Shown here: positions 1 to 12,000 of the stretch, piece by piece
Layout of the letters: each line of letters starts with the position of its first letter
Position numbering within the stretch: position 1 is the stretch's first letter
NCBI GenBank assembly: GCA_022605405.1
Contig: JABYQQ010000017.1
Location: forward strand, 992,001 to 1,056,000
Length of the DNA stretch: 64,000 nucleotides
Origin: Earliella scabrosa
Taxonomy: Eukaryota; Basidiomycota; Agaricomycetes; Polyporales; Polyporaceae
Direction of reading: 5' to 3'
The notes under the pieces: model-generated
What the model was told of the DNA's origin: nothing
The model's database searches: none
The model's input: only the letters and a program-made list of their open reading frames with translations
Program-made: the position numbers and the translations under genes

Positions 1-454
1 GCAGGTCGGGGGTGTACCGGTCACCAACGCCTTGGAAGAAGAAGTGTGTACCTCTCTTACTTACTCAATGGCATTAGTTCACCCGGCGATGACTCAAATC
101 CAGCACGAGGATGATGCGCAGAACTACAACGCTGAGGGACGGAGAGCGGCCCTCACGCTCCTGCGTGCAGCGCTAGACGTGAACAAATCGATCATATGTT
201 GCCGTCGCCTACTGCATATCATCCACTCAGGATTTCCAGCCTCAGCTGGACGCTACTGGTGCTATCAGAACCTTTGTCTCGTCATGTTTAGTTGTATCAC
301 CTCCGCGCTGATGTGCGTCCTAATTCTCTACGGCCGGAGTGATAGTCAATACGTTGTGGCATGCATGTGATCGTATATTGTCAGCAGTTATCATAGCGAG
401 CGAGCATCTACATCAGCCGGACCCCGAGGACGATGGGATTGGCCGGTATGGAAG
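1..454 (+). other. Left edge, one short open frame only
   Basis: A frame open from the window edge to 370 has an ATG at 68 and would encode about 100 residues ending in a hydrophobic stretch (positions 280-345). No splice partner, motif or family is recognised. It may be the end of a gene lying left of the window or chance coding. It sits just outside the first copy of the repeated family (455-1178). Confidence 0.2.
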
Positions 455-1178
455 GGTCTCGATGAGGCGCGATGAACTCGTGGCCCAAGCGGTATGCTTC
501 TCCTTCAGCACCCTGCGCTCCTCTTGAAGATAGGACAGCACAATGCCGATAGCATCCGACTGGAGCTTGAGCTGATCCTTGTTCATCTTGAGGGCGAGGG
601 AAAGCGAAGGGATGGCGTCCGGCAGGATGCCGGAGGGATCTTCAAATGGAATACTTCCCGACTGAAATGGTAGATGGATCAGCTCGGGACTCTGGTAGTA
701 TACGAGGAAAACTCGCCCTAGAGGAACTCTGTAGAAGGTGAAGCGTGGAGACGAGTAAGGCCACGCCAGCATCGGTGTGCTCCACGCGTAAGATATCGTT
801 CGTCGCTTGCTCATTGTCCGTGCCTGGGTCGTTCTGTTTGCGCAAGATGATTCTTTACAGATGGAGGAGTAATCAAGGGAGGCACTTGCCTGCAGCGTGG
901 TCTGAGACACCATGCGATAACCCGCCTCCCTGAATCTGCGCTTCGCCTCAAACCAGGCCGCTAAATTGGTGGCATCGATGCACGAAGCACCGTCCTTGAC
1001 GTCTTCATCGAGCTGCGCTGACCTGGTGCTGAGGGCTCAGTATGCATACGTCAAGAGGTGTGGGATTGGAACGTACACTTTTCCGGGATCCATCGAGGCA
1101 CGGAGGAGAACGTGGTTGAGAGCAGCAGTCAGCACCGAGCTGGGCTTGCGCCTGCTCGCGCGCTACGCCGGCCCGGGA
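455..1178 (-). CDS. Unknown family, copy A (inverted relative to copy B)
   Basis: The minus strand carries short exons with a conserved peptide order: a segment containing AAWFEAKRRFREAGYRMVS, one containing NDILRVEHTDAG, and a C-terminal segment with QLKLQSDAIGIVLSYLQEER ending near 413. The same peptides occur in the opposite orientation at 30828-31540 and, more diverged, on the minus strand at 34777-35390. The boundary after the TTLQ residues would use a GC donor (gcaagt) in both close copies. No cellular function is recognised; the last segment is helical and could form a coiled coil. The intron between the second and third segments lacks an obvious phase-compatible donor, so this copy may be partly decayed. 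No complete start-to-stop model could be closed. Confidence 0.5.
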
Positions 1179-1961
1179 ATATGCGCGCGCGCGCTCCGTT
1201 CACCGGCCATACCGGACTAGTGTTTGAGATGAGTATATATGGCAATGCCCTTATCGGTGGCATGAGATCTGGCAGGATCTCTGATGATGACTCATGATCC
1301 GATCGAGTGCATGTCCGTCCTTTGCGCGGAGGGTCACCCGCCAGCTGCAGCTCGACTCTAGACCACATAGACAATTCCTATTAACGCCATATTAGTGACA
1401 GCAGAGAGCGACCCTTCGGTTGCCATCTTCATGTTATGCTACTAGGATCGCCTCCCATGCATGTATGTCATTCGCGCATCTATTCAACCGACCGTACATA
1501 TCATTAGGACTGACTCAACCTCTATCATTCCTTCCACTATGTCCGCCCGACCATCCGTACGGCAATTATTCGCGAAGCACCTACACCTACACGGCATACC
1601 CCTCCAGCCATCCTTCCTATTCACTGTCCAACAAATTCTCAATATTCAAGGACTTCGCATCTTGCCCAAGAGCCGCCTGATACTTCGACGCCATCTCTTC
1701 AATATTCGTTGCTCTTGCCATCGGAAGCGACACCCGACGTTTCCCGGGCCCGGTGCGTCTATCGCCTCTCTTAACAGTCCACTCCTCTCTTCCGTTACCT
1801 GCCCCCAGCGCGTGTCATCGCACGGGGACGCATCGCATTGTGCATATTCCCTCCCTGGATTGTTGCGCGACGCGCGAGCAACGTCGGAGCTATCCATGCG
1901 TTTCTAGTGTACTAGTCATCGTATTTCACTCCGGCTGATGGTACAGGCGGTGACTCTCGTA
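1179..1961. other. Intergenic, possible orphan exon
   Basis: No closed gene model. On the minus strand 1617-1759 reads as a basic then helical C-terminal exon (contains GKRRVSLPMAR and ends LLDSE before a TAG). I could not connect it in phase to an upstream exon. GC alternates strongly around 1170-1200 at the end of the repeated unit. Confidence 0.25.
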
Positions 1962-2472
1962 TCAGTTATCATCTTGCCCCCCCCATGCTGTCTCCAGCAC
2001 CCGATCCATCGCCATGGAGCGCCTGAGAAGACCGGTAAGAAGTTCGACGTCTGAAGCCGTGCTGAGCTGCCGCATACTCCTGTGGCTTCCAATCCTAAAC
2101 GGATCAAATATGAGCTTTGCTGATCGCACGATGCTCAGAGCTCCGAGTAACAGCCAAAACCCCGCATGGTTGGACGACTGCAAGAGGATGTTCCTCTCAT
2201 GATGCTTAACGTGCAGCGTCAACTTGGGCTGGACCCGTGGTAAGTGTTGTCCTCTCTGTGTCACATATGATGATCCATACCTCGGAGCAATGCAGCATCG
2301 CGAAGCTATCATCGATCAGGATGACGCAGTCTCCAGATGCATCGTGTGCCTCGACGGCCAGCCTGAGTAGGTCTAATGCAATTCGGTTCAGTGCCGCATT
2401 TTCCCTCGAGACTCCGCGAACATACTCTCCCCTGTATAATCTTGTATTGTCTGTGCAGTGTACGGCCACCAT
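1962..2472 (-). CDS. Orphan two-exon gene, 150 aa
   Basis: Exon 1 is 2281-2472, starting at an ATG at 2472. The intron is 2223-2280 (58 nt, gtatgg...aag) and exon 2 is 1962-2222, ending in TGA. Both exons are exact multiples of three and the joined frame is open, giving 150 residues. The protein is mixed acidic and hydrophobic with no signal peptide, membrane helix or known domain that I can see. Helical stretches such as ALNRIALDLLRLAVEAH suggest a small folded helical protein. It is divergently oriented from the WD40-like gene, with about 390 bp between starts, so the two may share an upstream region. The start could be internal if further 5' exons exist. Confidence 0.5.
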
Positions 2473-2865
2473 GCCTCACCCATATTCACCAAGCCAGTCG
2501 CTTCCGCGTTCTTGAAGAGGGCGTCAGTACTGTCATCGCGTCAGTTGCGCCAGCGGGGGAGGGGGTTGTGGGGCAACTAGACTGACGGCGTCGTGGTCAT
2601 ATTGAGTGGTTTGCTTCGTCACGAGTGAGATTACGGCTGTATATATACTACTTGCATGTTCAGTGAGGGAAGCGGCGGGATATACTTTGGCACAAGCCCC
2701 ACCCACAGGCAAGCCTACCTGTGTCACCTGTCTATACGGGGTAACTTCGAAACCAAGTCACTGCCGTATATATAGCGAACGCCTTTCTCCGCAAAGTCTC
2801 GATCGGGGTGGCTCTCTCTCGACTCATATGTTCTCGTCGTCTTACATGTCCCATGCTGTCCGCCC

Positions 2866-4455
2866 ATGCTGTCCGCGTCATCACTCTGGCAATCCAACCC
2901 CCAAAAATTCAACATAGCTGCTGTCTCCTTCAGTCCCGACGGCGAGGTTGTGGTGACGCTTAGTGAGTCTAGCGACTATGTTTCGCGGACTGCACTATAT
3001 ACTGGGACTAGATGGAAGCAATGTTCTCACGTTCTGGTGCGCCCAAACTGGCCGGGAAATAGGCGCGTGCTCCCACAGCACTTTAGCTCTAGTTCAATTC
3101 TGTTGGATTCGCCTCTCGGACAGACCAGCACTCGCCGTGCTATGCAAGAGTGGTCTGGTTGGTGTCTGGGAGCTTCTTGACAACTTTCTGCCGCCATCTC
3201 CCATTATGGAGTTTGACCTACAGTGTACGGGATTGATGAACCCCCCTCGAAGCACGGATCATTGCCTTGCCTTCAGCTCCACCTCCAATCTATTGGCAGC
3301 ATCAAGGGGTGGAAAACTCAGAATATGGGCCGTTGGCACTGACAGTACGTGATGCTTCTCAGTGAAGTCGCCTAGTCTCGATTTCATGGGCATTAATTAT
3401 ATAGAGGTATGCATGCGAGGAGGGATTGATCCCAACCACAACATCGCCGAGATTGCAGCACTACATTTCACCATGAATGAAACAGGCCGTCACTTGAGCC
3501 AGAGTACTTTACTTATTGCTTACAAGAGACAAGGCACTATGTGAGTGAACCCAGGAGCATCCGACGTCGATGACCGTAACGTTGCCTTCCCTAGTGTAGA
3601 GTTTGACGTGGACTCTGGTAGTATTCTTCGCAAAGTACCACTGGGCCACCGAATGTGAGCTTGAGCAGCTCGTTTAAGTCTCGATATACATTCTAACATG
3701 CGACTATTCAGAATCTCAGCTACATTTTTGCGGGACGGAACACTGGTCTCACAATGTTTGGAACGTGGTCTAGAAGTCCACCGCTTGGAGCCGGAGAATG
3801 TCAACTCCATCTCTAGTATTCCTATTGTTGAAGCAAAAAGACGACCCGTGTACCCCGTGTCTTTTGAGGGCGGACCCCTCATTGTTTGCAACAGTGATGA
3901 AAGCGGCCTACAGATCGTGGACGTGCACACTGGTGCGGAAAGATGCAAGATAGGGTCACGGGGAGGTATGGGCTCGTGGATATACAGCGTTGGCATCGGT
4001 CACAGTCTCATCATGGTACTTGATCACAGCTAGTATGATCAGCGCGGGGACGCACTGCAAGAGCTCTAATGAGAACCAATCCAGGGTGGACCACTACAAG
4101 GTTGTCGTCGCGACCACTCATCATGACACACCCAAGCCTAAGTACGGATTGGAGGTCTGGACAGGTCCGAGTCTCTTCCCTTAGCAGGCTTGTCAGGATT
4201 GCGTATCAGCTGACGAACCTGCACAATTCTAGTCACGCGAACTGTATCGTGGAGTGAACTGGGGCCGGATTCTATGAGTTTCTCTGAGCGTGAGCATCGT
4301 TACCATCATCACGTTTTCAGGCGTTCCCTTGACTTCTCTTGTCGTCAGCAGCCGACATGTTCGCTGCCACTCTAGATGGACTCGAAACGGGTATTTCGGT
4401 TGCATTATGTATCATACTCGCTTCTGTCATTCTTGCCTACGGCGCCGTTCCTTGA
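2866..4455 (+). CDS. WD40-like beta-propeller with C-terminal membrane helix
   Basis: Eight exons join with consistent phases: 2866-2962, 3012-3344, 3405-3540, 3595-3654, 3712-3965, 4030-4164, 4233-4289 and 4352-4455. The product is 391 aa. Propeller-like motifs are visible: AAVSFSPDGEVVVTL near the N-terminus, SNVLTFWCAQTGREIGAC, GLVGVWELL, LLAASRGGKLRIWAVG and a terminal YGLEVWTG. The last exon encodes a single hydrophobic segment of about 18 residues (ISVALCIILASVILAYGA) at the extreme C-terminus, suggesting a tail-anchored or endomembrane protein with a cytosolic propeller. Propellers of this type mediate protein-protein contacts; no partner can be inferred. The acceptor of the second intron (3345-3404) has alternatives. 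No NACHT domain is attached, unlike many fungal WD40 proteins. The ATG at 2866 is the first in frame, but upstream exons cannot be excluded. Confidence 0.7.
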
Positions 4456-5559
4456 ATCAGTCATCACCTCCTTCCATGCTTGAAGGGGCATATCGTCAAG
4501 CGGAGTGTTCATAGAAGCCTACGTCCTCCTCGTAGGCAAGCACATGTGTGGGCTCATTAGTTTGGCAGCTATGCTCAGCAGCGCGGTCAAAACGGCCGCG
4601 TTCATAGTTCATCCGAGGTGTATATCATAGGTCTGCGCGGATCAACAAAGGTCCGTTAGTAACAATCTCTCATCCTCGTCTGGGACGCATGGTTCAAATA
4701 AGATGACGGTAAAGGCTCGTCGTTCCGGCGGAGTCGGTGACTGTCGGACATAGTGGGAGGAGAGACACACTGATCGAGGAGAAGGTAGGGGACAATATGA
4801 GCGCAGGCAGAAAAAGCCAGAGGCGCCGTCACAGTGTAGCGTCATTCAGTTGTCCGCTGAACAGCAAACACCTGTCCGTATATTCCAAGATCATGTCCCT
4901 CGTAGCGTATACGACTGAAGTCGTCCAGTCTTCAAGTGTACATACGGAGACGAGCTCACGAAGAACTACCACACGACTGTCTTCAGTTTGGCCTTCTCCG
5001 GAAGCGCAGCGTCGGCGGCCCCACGCACGCTATGCTCAGTGCGCGCGCGACTACCCAGGCCTGACCCCATACGCCGTCGAGGAGCGCACACCCCTCACCC
5101 GACGCGCCACAGCCCTAGCACGGTAGGTTGAGCTGACCCTCGATGGCGCGTTTGGATCTACCACCCCCTGCACGACCCCGCTGTCTCCCGACCCCCGCGT
5201 CCGGCCTTTCCAGGAGTGGGCGACCGCGTACACGGCGAGACTCGAGTCTCTCGCGCATAAGCGCGGAGGAGCGTTCGGCGAACGTGTGCCTCGGGCGCGA
5301 TCCCGGACGGGAGCTCATGTCGAGGTTGTGTCTCTGCGGCAATCGTACTGCTGTGCTGGCGTCGCGGGCGTGTTTTGTAAATGCGCGAGAATCTGGTTCT
5401 GTCCCTGTATTGCCAAGCGCGGAGTGAGCACGAATAGCTCGCCTCGTGGAGCAGAAGACACGGAGGCTATACTGACCATCGACGCTTCCCAGCCCCGTCC
5501 ACCTGCACGCGATCGGAACGTTCAGCTCTGGGACACGTTCGTGAGACCGGACCATGCGC
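4456..5559. other. No gene recognised
   Basis: Open frames here are short and overlap on both strands. The right half is GC-rich and may be decayed 3' flank or a frameshifted tail of the glucosidase II remnant that ends near 5560 on the minus strand. No splice-consistent gene was found. Confidence 0.4.
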
Positions 5560-6110
5560 CTTACCGTTGAGAAGGTTCTAGTCGTAGACGTCGTCTCGAC
5601 ACGCACGTCCCCAATCCTCTTCGCGAACTCGTTGCTACTGTGGCGAGTGCGGTCTGGCAGTGGTAGACAGGCCTCGGGCTTCTGCGCGGCCGCTGCTGAT
5701 GCGGACGCCCTTGCTCCTCGCCTTCTCCGCGGCGAACTCGCGCCACACGAACTTGCCCTCCTGGTGGGCGTACGTCTCGCCGTCGTCCAGGTACAGCTCC
5801 CCACGGGCGGCACCCTCGTTGTTCAGTGCCACGCGCAGCGTGAATGGGTCGTACTTCATAAGCGGAGATGAACGGCGTGGGCGCTCGCGGGTCGAGATGA
5901 TCGAGCCGCCTCGGACGAAGACATGGATGGATCTGATGGAGCTCAGCGGGAACAGTGATGTTCTTCCCGTTGGTGGCACCCTGGCATGCACGCCGCGCGG
6001 TACCCTTTCTTGTGGCAGGAGTCACTGGGAATACCCGAAGCAGACGCCGCGCGCATTTTTTGGGGAACAACTCGGAGGTACAGGTATCATAGAGCAGCAC
6101 GGATCGTGAC
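5560..6110 (-). pseudogene. Glucosidase II alpha subunit (GH31), C-terminal remnant
   Basis: Minus-strand frames give the beta-sandwich C-terminal part of GH31 glucosidase II alpha: VFVRGGSIISTRERPRRSS, then MKYDPFTLRVALN, GELYLDDGETYAHQEG, FVWREF and finally SNEFAKRIGDVRVE. These pieces lie in different reading frames, so the copy is broken by frameshifts. The upstream catalytic domain is absent: the sequence 5' of it (above 6110) belongs to an alpha-amylase remnant. In a living gene this ER enzyme trims glucose from N-glycans. It is normally a long, conserved, single-copy protein, so this is a transposed or duplicated fragment. Confidence 0.75.
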
Positions 6111-6171
6111 TAGTAGCTGCTCGGCGAGCGAGGAACCGGTGCCGCTTGAGACACTCTACATAGTAGTCCGG

Positions 6172-7930
6172 TCACAGTGTCAGCAACAATGGGGATGTGG
6201 ACCCGATATCAGTGACGTACGATTGCCCCGGCATCGAGCCGCCCGTCCCAGCTACAGCATCACAGTACGTGCCATCAGGAAGCAGACCACGTCGCGTCTG
6301 CGTTGTTGATCGCGACGAACATGCACAGTCCGCGCTGAGCCCGGGAAGCCGGCGGCGGAGGGGTGCGCACCTTGACCCGCTGCGCTCCAGTGCGTGATCC
6401 CGGCGTCGCCGACGGTTTTGCGGAACGCGACCATGCCCCCAGTGGTCGAGCACCCCCGCTCCGCCGTTCGGAGGGCCGGCGTCCGAGTCAGAGCTGGAGG
6501 GGAGGGGATCGTCGGTAGGCAAGGGAAAAGATGATTGCGAGGAAAAGGCGTTGGATGGGGAGGCAGGGGTGAGCGCGTCTAGTTTCTGTGTGAGTAGTTG
6601 AGCGGAGAGCATTGGTGGCTGTCGGATGAATGGGATGTATTCCATCTCCGATTCGAGGTCCTTCGACGAAGACGTTCGCTTGGGAGCTGGAGACTCAACC
6701 TGAGAGACGGGTGTCATCCCCTTGGGTCGCTGCGAGAGAGATACAGGAGGCTCGTCGAGGTCCTGAGATCGGAGAGATGGTTGGTCCGGGTGAAGGCGTC
6801 TCGCAGGGCGTTCAAGACACGAAACCTGGAACCAAAGTAACAAGTTCACCACAAAGTTCTGATAATCAGACTCCTACACGTCTCCTGTCACGAACATCAG
6901 CCCGGGTCAGTGATCCAGTACGATCTCAAGAACTGATGACGCACCAGTTTTCGTGTACTCGTTCGGGGTGATCGGCTGGTTCTCTCCGTATACGATCTCC
7001 TGCGTGACGTACAACTTCTTACCTCCGTACGAGACGCGACACAATGTTCGAAAGGTCGCCAACTAGGACGTCTGGGATTGTTGGATCATCAGTGCAACAC
7101 GACCCTCTCGTGAGCATGACTTACGCCTCACGCTCGAGCCGGGAACCGTCCACTCCAAGGCTCAGGAAGTCGTTTCCGTACTCTGCCAGGCACGCACGGA
7201 CGTGCTCCTTCTCTGTTGCCAGACTATACTTGACGGAAGCAGAAGGAGGAAGAGAGCATGTCAGCCTCATCACTCGCGAACAGCAAATACTGCGTACAGG
7301 ACCCACGAGCTCGCACCGCTGTATCTCGGTCGCGTTGTGCCACTTGCTGATCTTGTGCCGGCAGTAATGGAGGTTCGAGGACTTGTAGCTCCAGGGTAGT
7401 TGTACTTCGTGAACCCATGCCCCGCTCCACCCGCACCGGCGTCGAATCCGGCCATGTCATTCCATATCGTGTCTGCGCCATGAATGAACAAAATACAACT
7501 GTCGGAAGATGTTTCGCAGTGGAGACGCACCGGCAATGACATCGTGACATGTCTTGACCATTTTCGCGAACTGGTCTCGCCTCCCGTGCTTGGACGTGAA
7601 TTGGCACGAGACGACCCGGTAGTCTGTCTACCACGAGTCCCCGGGAATATGCTCTTGGGGGCGGGTTGACTGTTGCATCGTGGGGGACGTGTGAGATTAG
7701 CCTCGAGCGCTCTACAACGTAGAATGAGGGACGTACCCTTCGACGAAGCCGTATCCAGCGGGTACAGGAAATTCCGTGCACTGTGGGGCTGCGCTGTCCC
7801 AGTTCCAACTATGACCCTCGTGCAGCTGCTGGTTACGGTGGGAGCTGAGGCGTCCGCGGCGGATCTGCTTCAGGAACTTGGGAGGAGCGGGTGGTGGAGA
7901 TGCAGAAGGAGGTGAGGCGTTGTCAGAGGC
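6172..7930 (-). pseudogene. GH13 alpha-amylase pseudogene
   Basis: Reading the minus strand from 7930 downwards, blocks of a secreted fungal alpha-amylase appear in order but in shifting frames: HSWNWDSAAPQCTEF and PAGYGFVE, VNPPQEH, RRDQFAKMVKTCHDV, then ADTIWNDMAGFDAGAG with FTKYNYPG (7270-7542), then EYGNDFLSLGVDGSRLE (7121-7306), and the C-terminal domain pieces MVAFRKTVGDAGITHW, MFVAINNADATWSAS and LPDGTYCDAVAGTGGS (6172-6434). The nucleophile motif expected as GxRLDAAK reads GSRLEREA, so the catalytic Asp is lost. No signal peptide or start was found. Functional family members hydrolyse internal alpha-1,4 bonds of starch outside the cell. Intron positions seem partly preserved, which argues for a decayed duplicate rather than a retrocopy. 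Confidence 0.8.
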
Positions 7931-9656
7931 TCACTGGAGCTCGATGCTGCCATCGAGACGACGAGGGGACGCGCAAACCAGATATACTATTGATGTTCGT
8001 TACGACGGAGGAGGAGTCGTTGTCGTGGCAAAGGATTCAGAAGCGTGGGTAAAGCAGGGCTGCCGGCGCCATGACCCTCGTCTACAACTCTCTCTACACC
8101 GATAATGCATTATGCAGCACTCTACTGGCATACTCTGCTCCCTTCTGCGGCCTGCTTTCAGTCTCGACATCCGCATGGCGCAGGACGCCAATAACGGCAG
8201 ATGCGCTGTGTTCTCCTTACAGTCCAGTACAACACCGCCGAACCCGTTTTTATCGTCCAAGTCTTCCTGCGCCCGTGCTACGAGTCCTTCATACAAACCG
8301 CGACGGACAGGCGAACGCTGCTCCGATGGATAAGCTCGACTGTGAGAGCTCGACTGTGAGAGGGAGCGATGGAGCAGAAAGGTCAAACCATGTGAGTAGC
8401 ACGTACCACACCGACCTGGTTCCCTGCCCTCAGACCTCGTACTTGCCTCCCGCTCGTAGGGGTGCCATTCTCGGGTTCGCTACACCCTGCGCGGACATCC
8501 AAGGCGAATCATACATACGTCGGCACGGGGAGGGACGCTTGGTTTGAGACAATGGACAGGATGTCTACCGCTCACAGAACAGTGAGTCGAGCAACTTTGT
8601 TCCCCTCTACTCGTCCGGTGTCAGGCCTGCAACCCCCCGAGGACGAATTCCCATCGACAGAGCCCTCGGCCCTACGATCTCGAATTCGGTTGTGCCGCGC
8701 TCGTCGCTCATTAACACGCGCCACGCTCACGCGTACGCTCACCACTTCCTGGGCTGGAGCCTTTCCCCATCCCTCCGGGCTTGTTCCCCGCGCTGGAAGA
8801 ACTGTCCTGCCCCGTCGCCATGCTGCCCATCTCGCTCAATCCAGATCCCGATGTGCGCCGGCCCATCAAGTGCGTTCGCTTCGACAGCACCAAGTGGGAG
8901 GGTCCGTGGCGCGAATCCCCACTACCATGTTGGACAATCACTAGAGCGCCTCCAGTGCTCCGCTGTGCTCGTGACGGCCGCCGAGGAGCTGGTCGTTATC
9001 GTCAAGGAGTCGGTGTCGCAGGTATGGTTGTACCGCCGCGCCGTCGCACCGCGAAACGGGCTCGAGCTTGCACAAGGCCCTCCCAGAGTTTGTTTCGCTC
9101 TCGCGTTCTGCGCGATCGTGGAGCTGCGCGCCGTGCGCACGGGCGCGTTGCGGATGTGTTGGTGGATGGGCGACGGGCCGGGGGGTATGAGAGGGGCGGG
9201 GCTCTGTATGCTGAGGATGGGGAGATGCTGCGGAGTAGGTCACATCAGGAATGACCAAGATTCTCCTGCATGTTCTGAGCATCTTGCTTCAACTTCGTAT
9301 ATTCACCCCATGTATGTGGGTTCGCCGTTGTGAAAATACTCGGCTAGCCTGGATTCTCGCCCCGGGCGCAGCTACCATCGTGTAAAGTGCCGCGTCAGCG
9401 GTCTTGGTGCTCTCCATCCCGTTCTGAGGTGATGGTCGGTGCATGTCGCACGTCGACCTTACCCTCCTCGTGCAACACGATGCTTAATCCCAGATCTTCC
9501 CCGGTGCGTCGGACTATGTTCTCGTCCTGGTGTGGGCATTGAGTACTCACCACATGTCGTACAGTCAACCACCGGCCCTCGGTACACTGCCGGTATCAGG
9601 GTCCGGCATCCCTACACACTAGAACTATTTTAACCTCGTGGGGTGCGACGGGTGGG
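7931..9656. other. Unassigned decayed sequence
   Basis: GC-rich plus-strand frames (8690-9330) are open for up to 213 codons but match nothing I recognise and have no consistent splicing. A 14-bp direct repeat (agctcgactgtgag, twice) lies near 8334-8361. Given the pseudogenes on both sides this is probably more gene debris. Confidence 0.3.
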
Positions 9657-11345
9657 ACGGCACCACTTTCTACTGGTCCGTCTCTCATTTGTCCACTCTA
9701 CCTGCCTACCGTCGTCTCGCTCTCCGCGGCGTACCCAGCATGGCGTCTGCTGCGCAACTTTGTCGTTCGTTCTCCACTGGACAACATCCCTGGTCCACCT
9801 CCGGGATCCATCTTCACGGGTGAGTCGAGTGAATGCTTTTCAAGAGCCTGCCTGCCTACTCACCAATCGCTCGAAGAGGGACACTCATGCAGCTCTTCGC
9901 GCACTCTTGGGACTTCGCCTAAGGACCCGTGCCTATCCTTATTCGGGTGGGTCGATTCATTGATTGCACGCTCCCGATCACGTTGACAGACTGCGATGGC
10001 AGACAAGAATGCCACATGTCTACGAGGCACTACACGTGATCGTTGTCAAGGACCAAGACCTCTATGTCCGGGACGATGAGGGTCTCAAGTACGCATACAT
10101 AAGTCATCATCTCCTCCCGTCGCACTGACGATGTATCAGGGCCATTGAACTCCTGCTCAGTCCCAGCCTGCAGTCCACGACGGGCGCGACGCAGAAGAGG
10201 CACAGGAAGACACTGAACCTCGTCTTCGCGACCAGCACATGCGCGACATCACCCCTCTGTTCTACGACGTGACCTCGAATGCATGCCACCACCGTTTACT
10301 TATCGCCGGCGTGAGGTGTTCACCCCGAGTCCCATATTCATCAGAATACTGAGGCCCGTATCTGCAAAAGCGCGGAGGCCATCGACATGAGCCACTGGAT
10401 GGGAAGAACCGCTCTTGAACTCATCGGGCAAGGCGCACTCGAACACTCGTTTGACTCGTTCTTCGAGGAGTCCAACGACGAGTACACGGAAGCGGTCGAG
10501 GCGAGGCGTTCATGTGAGGCGCTCGCACATCCGAACCATGTTGCAATATGCTGACATCGCCCTCCGATTGCCATAGACCCTCCGCGACCGAGCTCGAGCA
10601 CATGCGAAGAAGGTGGCGATCGAGAGCGGGGACGAGGGCGGCTGTGCACTAGATCTCGTTGCATCCGGTGCAAGATACGCTTCGGAATGTGCTCAGGAGG
10701 ACCACGACGACGACATCCCACACGGCGAGCTCTCCCAGGATGCGGTCTGCCAACACTCCTGCTGTAAGTCAGCACATGTTGAGACCGTAATCGCATTGCT
10801 CATGATGTGCCCTGCCAGCGCAGTCACACGACCGTAAACCTCAGCGTTCGATGGTAGGGGTTCCAGCGTTCTGCCTTCCTTGCAGCGCTTCCCGAGATGC
10901 CGTCCTTCCTCTCTCGGAACCCATACGCGGTGTGAACTGCAAGATCATGAATGAGGTGTTCATCCCTGCAGGGACGATGACCCTCATTAACCTTGCAACA
11001 CCCACAAAGCGCTGTGGGGCGAGGACGCGCTGGAATGAGAGCCTGAGCGTTGACTTAGTCCGCTCCCTCGCGCTGTCGACGACGCCCCCGGTATCTACCC
11101 GAAGTTTTGAGTTACTGTTTCACCCTCCCCATAGTGAAATCTCCACTCTCGTTGATGTGTCTATGCGTAATGAAAATGACTTCCTCCTCTTTGTCGCTGA
11201 ACCCGCGCACGCAGTGGATTTAATCACAAATCGAGATGAGTAAGTCCAGCCCATCTCGTGTTCCACTGCATCAGCCTCTGTCTGTCAGAGGTCGCCATTT
11301 CGGTGCTTGTTGTGCCTTTGGAGTTCGAGCTCTCCGACATACCTA
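9657..11345 (+). pseudogene. Cytochrome P450 pseudogene
   Basis: Ordered P450 fragments occur on the plus strand in several frames. The N-terminal exon reads PAWRLLRNFVVRSPLDNIPGPPPGS up to a normal donor (9735-9820). Next come ALHVIVVKDQDLYV near 10050, the helix WMGRTALELIGQGALEHSFDS at 10393-10455, the segment LPLSEPIRGVNCKIMNEVFIPAG near 10910-10980, and a C-terminal SEVAISVLVVPLEFEL at about 11285. The order and spacing match the CYP families expanded in wood-decay basidiomycetes. I do not see the heme-binding Cys loop, and several frames are broken, so the copy is dead. Functional relatives are ER-anchored monooxygenases of secondary and xenobiotic metabolism. Confidence 0.75.
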
Positions 11346-11689
11346 ACCTTTGCGGGGGTGACTTACCCTACCAAAGATAAGAACAGTAATATGCCTGAGA
11401 TATGTCTGGAGGTCGCGCTGGCGTCCGAGTGACCGTGCCATTGTGGACTTGCATTGCATTCGTGATTGTTCGTCGGTGCTGCTTGAGGCTAATTACAGCA
11501 GCTAATGCTACGCTCAAGACGGTCGTCTGCCTTTCATTTCCGCTTCTGCTTCACCTTCTCTGGCAAGAACCTCTGCCACCCCGCCTGCAGAACTGGATCG
11601 GCGAAACACATTAGCTCTGATCTCGAGCCGAATCATCGCCGCTTGTCTTCACTACGCCCGAGGAAGATATACCAGATCACTTTGCTGCT

Positions 11690-12000
11690 CCTTTGCTGGA
11701 ATGTAAACGTCGTAATGTCAGTCCTAGATCTAGAGTTGTAGCTGATTGGTTCTACGCGTACCTTGCGTCAGCGTCAGTTCCGCGCGCCATGCATGTCGCA
11801 GTCATGGTAGAAATCCGACTCGCTCTTCCTGGGATCAATGCCGACCACAGAATCTCACAAGTCATCCCACATAGCCGCGCACGCCTCGAGGAACACCCGC
11901 TCGCCTGGCATCTACTGCAAAGCCAGCCTGGTCTTCGTTCTTCCAGACGACAGATTCTCACCACGGTCTGGTACTTGGTGAGCCTGTGGATCAGATGGAT
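11690..12000 (-). pseudogene. Unidentified decayed coding fragment
   Basis: On the minus strand peptides such as VFLEACAAMWDDL, SVVGIDPRKSESDFYHDCD and TFTFQQ lie in a nearly continuous frame interrupted by TGA codons, at least one at a position that looks like a former CGA arginine codon. The peptide quality suggests a former gene of a basidiomycete-specific family that I cannot name. Nothing flanking it completes a gene. Confidence 0.35.

Noticed and set aside
8690..9333. A 213-codon plus-strand frame as a gene
   Set aside because: Other frames in the same interval are equally open, no family is recognised, and it lies among pseudogenes.
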